Assembly (NCBI GenBank): GCA_028751875.1
Contig: CM054143.1
Span: forward strand, 70,199,527 to 70,263,526
Direction: 5' to 3'
DNA length: 64,000 nucleotides
Source of the DNA: Rapana venosa
Taxonomy: Eukaryota > Mollusca > Gastropoda > Neogastropoda > Muricidae
A model generated the notes under the pieces. It saw only the letters and a list, made by a program, of their open reading frames with translations. It searched no databases and was not told where the DNA came from. The translations under genes were made by a program, and so were the position numbers. Below are positions 57,366-64,000 of the stretch, one piece after another (position 1 is the stretch's first letter; each line of letters opens with the position of its first letter).

Positions 57366-57960
57366 GTGTTGTTGTAGTTGGGGTTTTTGGTTTTTTTCAG
57401 GTGCAGATCAAAGGGTGTGTTTTGTGTGGTGTTTTGTGTGTGTTTGTTTTGGGGTTGTGTGTGTGTGTGTGTGTGTGTGTGTTGTTGTGTGTGTGTAGTA
57501 GGGTTTAGGGTTGTTATTCAGATGCAATCAAAGGGGGTGTGGTTGTGTGTGGGTGTGTGTTTTGTGTGTTTTGTGTGTGTGTGGTGTGTGTGTTTTGGGT
57601 TTTAGGGTTGTATTCGATTCAGATCAAGAAGTGGTGTGTGTGTGTGTGTGTGGGGTGTGGGTGGGGTTTTTGTGTGGTGGGGTGTGGGTGTGTGGGTGTG
57701 TGGTGTGTAGGGTGGTTTTGGTATGTGTGTGTGTGTGTGTGTTGTGTGTGTGTGTGTTGTGTGTTGTGTGTGTAGTTAGGTTAGGGTTGTTATTCAGAGT
57801 GCAATCAAAAAAGTGTGGTTGTTGGTTTTTGTGTTGGTGGGGTTTTGGGGTTGTGTGTGGTGTGTGTGTGTGTTGTGTGTGGGGTTGTGTTGTGGTGGAT
57901 GTTGGGTATTGGGGTTAGGGTTTTTAAATCAGAGTGCAATCTAAAAAGTGTGTGTGTGTT
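57366..57960. repeat. Composite TG/TTAGGG minisatellite, five units
   Basis: A core of about 40 bp (GGGTT(A)GGGTT, then GTTATTCAGA(G)TGCAATC, then AAAAAGTG(T/G)) alternates with TG tracts of 60-130 bp. Cores lie near 57375, 57497, 57600, 57774 and 57912. U2 has a single core at 43735-43795. Confidence 0.8.
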
Positions 57961-58330
57961 GTGTGGGTTTGGTGTTGTTGGTGTGTGTGTGTGTGGTGTG
58001 TGGGGTGTGGGGGGTTTGGTGTTGTGTTTTAAACCCAATAAAAAAAAAACACAAAACAAAATTTTAATTCATTTTTGCAGGCCATAGGGCCAAAACCCTT
58101 TTTTTTGATTTTTAAATTTGGGATTATTTCCTACTAAATTTTAATACAAAGTAAGATTTTCCCCTTTACATGAAATAATTAGATGTGTGAAGGGTTGTGT
58201 GTTTTGGGGTTGTGTGTTGTGTATGTGTGTGTGTGTGGTGTGTGTGGTGTGTGTGTGTGTGTGTGTGTTTTGGTGGGGTTGTGGTTGTCCAGCGTATTTT
58301 ACATTATAAAAAATTTTTGTTTGATTTTTT
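57961..58330. repeat. TG microsatellites and A/T-rich spacer (U3)
   Basis: TG at 57944-58020 and 58208-58270. Between them lies A-rich sequence without a frame. Confidence 0.75.
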
Positions 58331-58339
58331 TTTTCAGGG

Positions 58340-58620
58340 TAGGTTTTTTTGGGGAGGGGATGCCAGGGTCGGACACTCGCTTTCCCCCAGCCAAGTTAAG
58401 CACGTCGAGCGGTTTTTCCCGTTGGGGGGTGACCGTTTGCGCGCCCTTGTTCATACAGTTCCCCCCCTTCACCCCAAAGAAAGGTACCTGTCCCTTTTGG
58501 GGCGGGGAAGTAAAGCACGAGGGGGAGGAGATGGGGCCGCCCCCAAATACTGGCCCCTAAAAGTGAGGTCTCTGACGCCTCGCTCCCCTACACCTTTTAG
58601 TTTATGGGACACCTTACCTT
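58340..58620 (+). repeat. GC-rich dispersed repeat, same family as 5080-5280
   Basis: CCAGCCAAGTTAAGCACGTC, GGGGGGTGACCGTTTGCGCG and GTGAGGTCTCTGACGCC match the minus strand of 5080-5280. It is present in U3 only; the corresponding place in U2 (near 43900-43980) lacks it, which suggests insertion after the copies separated or deletion from U2. Confidence 0.6.
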
Positions 58621-58975
58621 TACCTTTTCCTTTAGGGGGTTTTTTTTTTCTTTTTTTTGGAGTTTCCAATTTTTAAAATGCTTGTTGTTTTTTTAGGGGG
58701 GGGGTTTGGGATTTTTCATTTCAAATGCTTTTTGTTTTTTTTTCTGTCTCTTACATAACATAATTATTTATTTTGGGGCTTTTTTTGTGTCAGCAACAAC
58801 CCCATTCACCAGGATTCTGACAGCATTGGGCAGATACTGTTTTAAGCGTCCTTTTTTGGGAAAGGGAACATTTTCAGAAATTTAAAAAAAAAATTATTCT
58901 TTTATTTTTAAGGGTAAAGGGAAAAATACATCCCTTCCCCTGTGTAGGCTTTTGCAGTTTTTTTCCTCCTTCCCC
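58621..58975. other. U3 T-rich spacer
   Basis: Colinear with 43960-44290 (CATTCACC(A)GGATTCTGAC). No gene. Confidence 0.5.
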
Positions 58976-59080
58976 CGGCAACAATAATAATAAAACAAGA
59001 ATAAAAAAAAATAGAATTTTTTAAAAGCCCAAATTTTTTCCCCCCCAAAAAATCAAAGCGCTTTCATTCATCCTATCTTC
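58976..59080 (-). mobile_element. CR1-like LINE 3' end fragment with TTA tail (U3)
   Basis: Minus strand: GAAAGCGCTTTGATTTTTTG, then a degraded GCAAGATA region and (TTA)n-like tail; paralogue of 44341-44500. Confidence 0.5.
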
Positions 59081-59317
59081 ACATGCCCATTCCCAATTAA
59101 TAGATTTTTACAAATTCAAATGTAAACAACACACGCACACAATTAATAGACTTTTACAAATTTAAATGTAAACCACCACGCGCACAATTTTAAAATTTTT
59201 ACAAAACAAATGTAAACGACATGGGTTTTTTCAAAACAAAGTACCACCACAACCATACACACATACACACATACACATACACACACACACATACAAAACA
59301 CACACACACACACACCA

Positions 59318-59357
<40 letters not shown>

Positions 59358-60290
59358 CACACAACACACACACACACAAAAAACCACACATACACACACA
59401 CACACAACACACACACACATAAAAACACAACACCACACACACCCACACACACAAAAAGGGTTTTCCCCCAGCAGGGGGAGGGGAGGGGGGACGGCTGGTT
59501 GTTGAGGCGGGGACAGAAATAAGAATGAAAAAAAGAGGGAGAATCTTAGGTTGAAAAAATGTGTTTTTTTGGCTGGGGTTTAAAAACACAATTTTTAGGG
59601 TTTTGGCGAAAAGGAGAGGGAGGCCCCTTCCAGATCGATGACCAAAAAAAAGAAAGAGCAACGGCCAAAAGATGGGGGTTGAATCTAGGTATTCTTAAGT
59701 ACAAGGTATTTCGCAGAGCGGGGAATGACAAGGAGTTACAGGGGGGAAGACATTCACAGAGGGAGGAGGGGGCAATATTTTAACAAGGGTACTGACTTAT
59801 AGGGGGGATAATGATGCTGGGAACCCCCCCCCAAGAAAGTCCAAAAGTCCCAGACTGAAAATGAGAGAATGATAGTTTTGGATGTTGCTCAGTGGACAGG
59901 TCTTTCGAACTGCACTGAGCGCCCTAATTGAAACCACACACTGAAAGGTTTGGGAATAATTTTTGCATGAGAGTGTGTTGTCGAAACAACCCCCGTATTT
60001 TTACACATGGATTGCCGAATTCTTTTTAAGCTGTTGTATGGAAGAGAGTTTCATTTGGTCCCTACAAGCGGTTCGGTTTTATCTGCATTAAAACTTAACT
60101 TGTTCTGTATCATCCCTTTTTTGGGTATCTTAAGGCAAGTCCATATTTTTCAAGAGAGAAAGGGGAGAATTTTCAGGAGTACACCCCTAAAAATCTGAGA
60201 CTCATCAGCATAAAAAGTGGTATTTTAACTTTTGCGAAAGATTTCGCATGCATTGGCAACAGGGCCTCGGTTTATTGTCTATCCTAAGGA
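59081..60290. repeat. U3 CA cluster and spacer
   Basis: CA tract at 59252-59450. At 59099-59220 the sequence TTTTACAAATT(C/T)AAATGTAAAC is repeated two to three times. The remainder is colinear with 44690-45590. Frames at 59143-59661 are repeat translation. Confidence 0.7.
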
Positions 60291-60749
60291 CTAGTGTGGT
60301 GTGTGTGTGTTGTGTGTGTGGTTGGTGGTGGGTTTGTGTTGTGTGTGTGGGTGTTTTGGTGCGTGCGTGGTGCGGGGTCGCGTGCGCGCGGTGTGTGTTT
60401 TATTAGTTCCCTTTAGTTTACCCCCTTCCAAAGAAAATTGATTTAGATGGACAAGTGGTTTGTGGGTGTGTGTGTGGTGGTGGTGTGTGTGTGTGTGTTT
60501 GGTGTTTGGGGTGTGTGTTTGTGAAGTCAAACAAATCAAGTCTTTTTTTTTTCCCGATGGTACTAAATAACAATGCATTTGCTTTTTTTTCACACCCTCA
60601 TCCAAAACAAAAAAAAACAACTTGATCAAAAATTTTTACTACATTATTACCCTAAAAAATAAAATTAAACATTATTCCCTAACCAAAAAAATAAAAATAA
60701 ATCCCAAAAAAAAATAAAAAGAGAAAAAAAAAAAAAGAAAACCACACAA

Positions 60750-60790
<41 letters not shown>

Positions 60791-61018
60791 ACACATATAC
60801 ACACACCACGCACGCACGACGCGCGCGCACTCCACACACCAAAAAAAAAAAAACCTCATCATCCCAAAAAATGGGGGCCCCCCCCCCACCCCCCCCCCCC
60901 TACAAGAAAAATACACTGCATAACTCGTACACACATACACGCGCGCACACGCACGCACACACACACGCACGCAACTCAACGCAACATAACACAACGCAAC
61001 GCAACACAACACACTCGC

Positions 61019-61074
<56 letters not shown>

Positions 61075-61317
61075 CACCCACATTCATACACATACACACG
61101 TACATACACGCGCACACATTTGTACTGAATTAGATTTGGATTACAAGAAAACGAGAGAAAAGAATAATAAAATGTCAAACAAATGATATCAGGTTACAAT
61201 ATTACCCGTTCTTTCATGTTCATACTTTATAATTAACGACAACCAACACACACAAAAAGCCATGTAAACCCCCCAAAAGCAAACAAAAGAATCAAACAAG
61301 GAAACAAAGAAAAAGCA

Positions 61318-61403
<86 letters not shown>

Positions 61404-62135
61404 TGTGTGCCTAGTAGTGTGTGTGTGGATGTGTTTGATGTAGTGTGTTGTTTGTGGGTGTATTGGGTGGGGAAGTGGGAGGGGATGGATGTAGTGATAC
61501 ACAACTAAAACCAATTTAAATTTAAATTTAAAAAGTTGAAAGGGAAAAAATATCCCTTCAAAACTAATCTTGGGCCAATCTGTTACAATTATAAAGTATG
61601 TTATTGTGAAATCGTTTGTAACAGGTATGCTTATGTTTTTGTGTTCCTTAATGGGTGTTTAGAATTGCGTCTAGCACGTGCTGTGAAACAGGTCAACAGT
61701 TTTACAAATCTCTGATTTCTAAAGAAATGTTGTGTATGGTATATATTCCCCTCAGATCATTTGGAGTTCCATTTGTTGTTGATTTGAATCTATTCTAGAA
61801 AGCAGTTGAGCTTAAACCTGTAGTAAGAGATCAACGTTATCTATAGACTTGAATTAGGGCATTTGTTTATCAAAAGATCATACCAGGTTTTACATCATTA
61901 TTACATGGAGAGCAACCGATTCTTTAGGTATTTTTAAAATTTCAAACATGCTTTGTTGTACCATGCATAGGCCCTCATAATGGAAATAAGAGGACGTTAT
62001 CTTACCCAGTACTTCTTGCTCCACATTATTGCTGTTTCGTCAAACTTTTGTCATTCCAAGGTGGTTGTGCGTGTGGTTGTCGTGTGTGAAGTGTGTCTGC
62101 GTGCTGTGGATGTGTTTAGTTATTGTGTTGGTGTG

Positions 62136-62166
<31 letters not shown>

Positions 62167-62234
62167 TGTGTGTGTGTGTGTTTAGTTAGTTCTTCAGTTT
62201 AACGTCCTTCCACCGAAAAGTGATATCAGACGGA

Positions 62235-62288
<54 letters not shown>

Positions 62289-62308
62289 GTGTGTGTGTGT
62301 GGTGTGTT

Positions 62309-62359
<51 letters not shown>

Positions 62360-62482
62360 CGCGCGTGTGCGTGAGTGAGTGAATGAGTGTGAATATGCGT
62401 GTGACATCGTGGGCGTTTGAGAGTGTGTGAGAGAGTGCGTCAGTTTGCGTGTGTGTGTGTGTGTGGTGTGTGTGTGTGTGTG

Positions 62483-62537
<55 letters not shown>

Positions 62538-62545
62538 TACCAAAG
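60291..62545. repeat. Long CA/TG microsatellite cluster (U3)
   Basis: TG at 60298-60358 and 60467-60520; CA with CGCG patches at 60748-61110; TG at 61332-61430, 62130-62181, 62238-62350 and 62450-62535. A microsatellite-flanked unit (TTAGTTCTTCAGTTTAACGT, then GTGATATCAGACGGACAAG) lies at 62181-62238 and, degraded, at 60398-60458. From 61500 to 62060 the sequence is unique, A/T-rich and without a gene. Confidence 0.85.
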
Positions 62546-62687
62546 AAATTACCTAAGCAACAAACAGTTATAAAAAAAACAACTTAGGGCCTAGCTTTTT
62601 GAAAGGACGATTAGGGATTAATCAAGAACATGTTTCTAAATCTAGAACCAGTCAAGGATAACAAGTAGAAAAAAAAATACCCTCAGA

Positions 62688-62895
62688 AAATTAACTAACA
62701 ACAGATTCTATAACAATTAACTAACAACAGATACTATAACAATTAACTAACAACAGATACTATAACAATTAACTAACAACAGATACTATAACAATTAACT
62801 AACAACAGATACTATAAAATTAACTAACAATAGATACTATAACAATTAACTAACAACAGATACTATAACAATGAACTAACAACAGATACTATAAC
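62688..62895. repeat. 26-bp minisatellite, eight units
   Basis: The unit AATTAACTAACAACAGATAC + TATAAC is repeated eight times with very few differences (one TTCT, one AATAG, one AATGA, one missing C). It lies about 140 bp beyond the stop of the minus-strand LINE ORF, so it may be that element's 3' tail array. Confidence 0.9.
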
Positions 62896-63036
62896 AAGCC
62901 GAAAAGTGGATACTTTGGGAACGCTAACACATAGAACGGTAGATATCTGCACAAAGCATGGGGTAAACAACACAGGGCATTAAGAGAGGTTTACAGAACA
63001 GGTCATGACTGATAAGCTTTGAAACAGGGTGATCCA

Positions 63037-64000
63037 TCACAGGAAGATACCGACTGGGCTGTGAAGCAGACATTCAGAAATTCTGCAGAGAAGTCTATCG
63101 TTGTTTAGGATGCTTGTAAGTGTTACAGATGATTCTAAAAGTAAGGGATCTTTCAGTGTCATAGAAATGATTTCTTTAATTCTAGGACAACCAGTAAGCA
63201 GATGTCTGACACTAATTTGTTTTCCGCACATGCATAGTATGTTCTTGCAGTATTTTGTGCAAAGAGCATTTAAACGGAATCTATGTGCCAGGCTTGAGAT
63301 ATTTCTAAAAGCAGACCTAGATGGCTTTGCACAGAAACGCTTAGTGTTTTGTACATCCATCATATTTAGGCAATTTTGAGTGTAATAACAATTAGAATTT
63401 TGCAATTTTTTAATGGCCTTATCATAGGAAGTATGCTTTAAAAGTTCATAACCCTCTCGCAAGTCTAACAGAATATTGATTATAAGTGATCCTTCAACAT
63501 TGCGTGCTCCTCGTCGTGCAGCTCTATGGACCATTCATTAGCAATGATCCCACAGTGGGAAGGAACCCAGCAAAAAGTAACACTGATGCCTTTCAACCAC
63601 AATAAATGAACAGCATTTTTTATTTCGGTGATGATTTCTAGTCTAGTATTTTGATTTAATGAATTTAATGGGCACAATACAGATTTAGAATCAACGCATA
63701 GTACAATTTTCAAATCTTTGTGAGGAAATGGAACAAAATAGTTGAGAGCCATCAATATTGCCAAAAGCTCTGCAGTAAAGATAGAAACGCCGCCAGTTAT
63801 ATGATATGTTTTCTCAATGTTACGGGCTGGAATAAGGAAAGCTGCACCTACCTGTTGGTTATGGAGGTATGATCCCTCAGTGTCTGTTTTGAAAAGTGTG
63901 TTCACCTTGGCGTCTGGCGGCAGCATGGTTTCCATCTCCGTGTTGGAATGCCAAGTTTGTGTGTTCTACTGCCTCCTTTCCAGAAAGTGTTGCATCCTGG
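63037..64000 (-). pseudogene. I/Nimb-like LINE, RNase H and C-terminal end (U3), runs off the window
   Basis: RNase H at 63480-63935: a KTDTEGSY-like first-Asp region, FTAELLAILMALNYF (Glu), LCVDSKSV (Asp) and WVPSHCGIIANE (His). A single-base deletion just after NEW shifts the frame, and 63037-63534 continues with RAARRGARNVEGSL. It ends with CMCGKQISVRHLLTGCP, a C-x-C-H-C pattern usual after RNase H in I-group elements, and LLHSPVGIFL at the stop. By eye it is about 95 percent identical to 47530-48378. RT should lie beyond 64000 on the minus strand. Confidence 0.85.

Noticed and set aside
59143..59661. 172-codon minus-strand frame
   Set aside because: Its middle is pure TG translation and the ends are unrelated spacer.

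Overview
This is eukaryotic nuclear DNA, most likely from a mollusc and probably a gastropod. The evidence is a tRNA-headed SINE whose 3' body (GGGGAGAGCAGCCCGAATTT, AAAT tail) I recognise from memory as common in gastropods, LINE families with CR1/L2/Rex1-like and I/Nimb-like protein motifs, a piggyBac-like DNA transposon, very long CA/TG microsatellites, and intron-sized spacing between short exon-like open frames. There are no operons, ribosome binding sites or prokaryotic genes. I read the taxon from family signatures, not from a search.

The window is built almost entirely from large repeated blocks. Block V (about 2.2-21.1 kb) is a transposon nest: [repeat R] + [CR1-like LINE] + [I/Nimb-like LINE RT] + [piggyBac]. 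It occurs as V1 (2.2-5.0 kb, without CR1 and piggyBac), V2 (7.6-14.29 kb, most complete) and V3 (14.29-21.1 kb). The piggyBac copies in V2 and V3 sit at a TTAA inside the I-like LINE; V1 carries the matching uninterrupted site. Block U (about 22.2-64.0 kb) occurs as U1 (22.2-30.2 kb), U2 (31.46-48.38 kb) and U3 (50.16-64.0 kb). It contains exon-like sequence of one or more unidentified host genes, mainly on the minus strand, then a long CA/TG-rich tract, then the RNase H end of the I-like LINE on the minus strand. The U copies differ by discrete events: a SINE only in U1, a 5.7-kb presence/absence bounded by CCTTAG, a 2.3-kb A/T-only block only in U2, a 37-bp minisatellite with 2/4/2 units, and poly-C/poly-G tracts missing from paralogous sites.

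Sequence quality is a major caveat. Paralogous copies differ by frequent single-base indels, often in homopolymers, so nearly every gene frame is broken. Several stretches use only two or three letters: C-free at 17.5-19.2 kb and 30.2-30.4 kb, G/C-free at 36.15-38.42 kb, and mostly A and C at 41.8-42.08 and 55.83-56.09 kb. Some look like consensus or assembly artefacts. The A/C block recurs in both U2 and U3 and is therefore probably real. A 500-N gap lies at 48379-48878. The U and V copies may be true segmental duplications or unpurged haplotypes placed in tandem.

No intact cellular gene and no undescribed system can be demonstrated. The best host-gene evidence is a pair of spliced, in-frame minus-strand exons at 29378-30103, repeated at 39029-39755, and an exon with good splice sites present three times (25372-25556, 33226-33410, 53228-53414).
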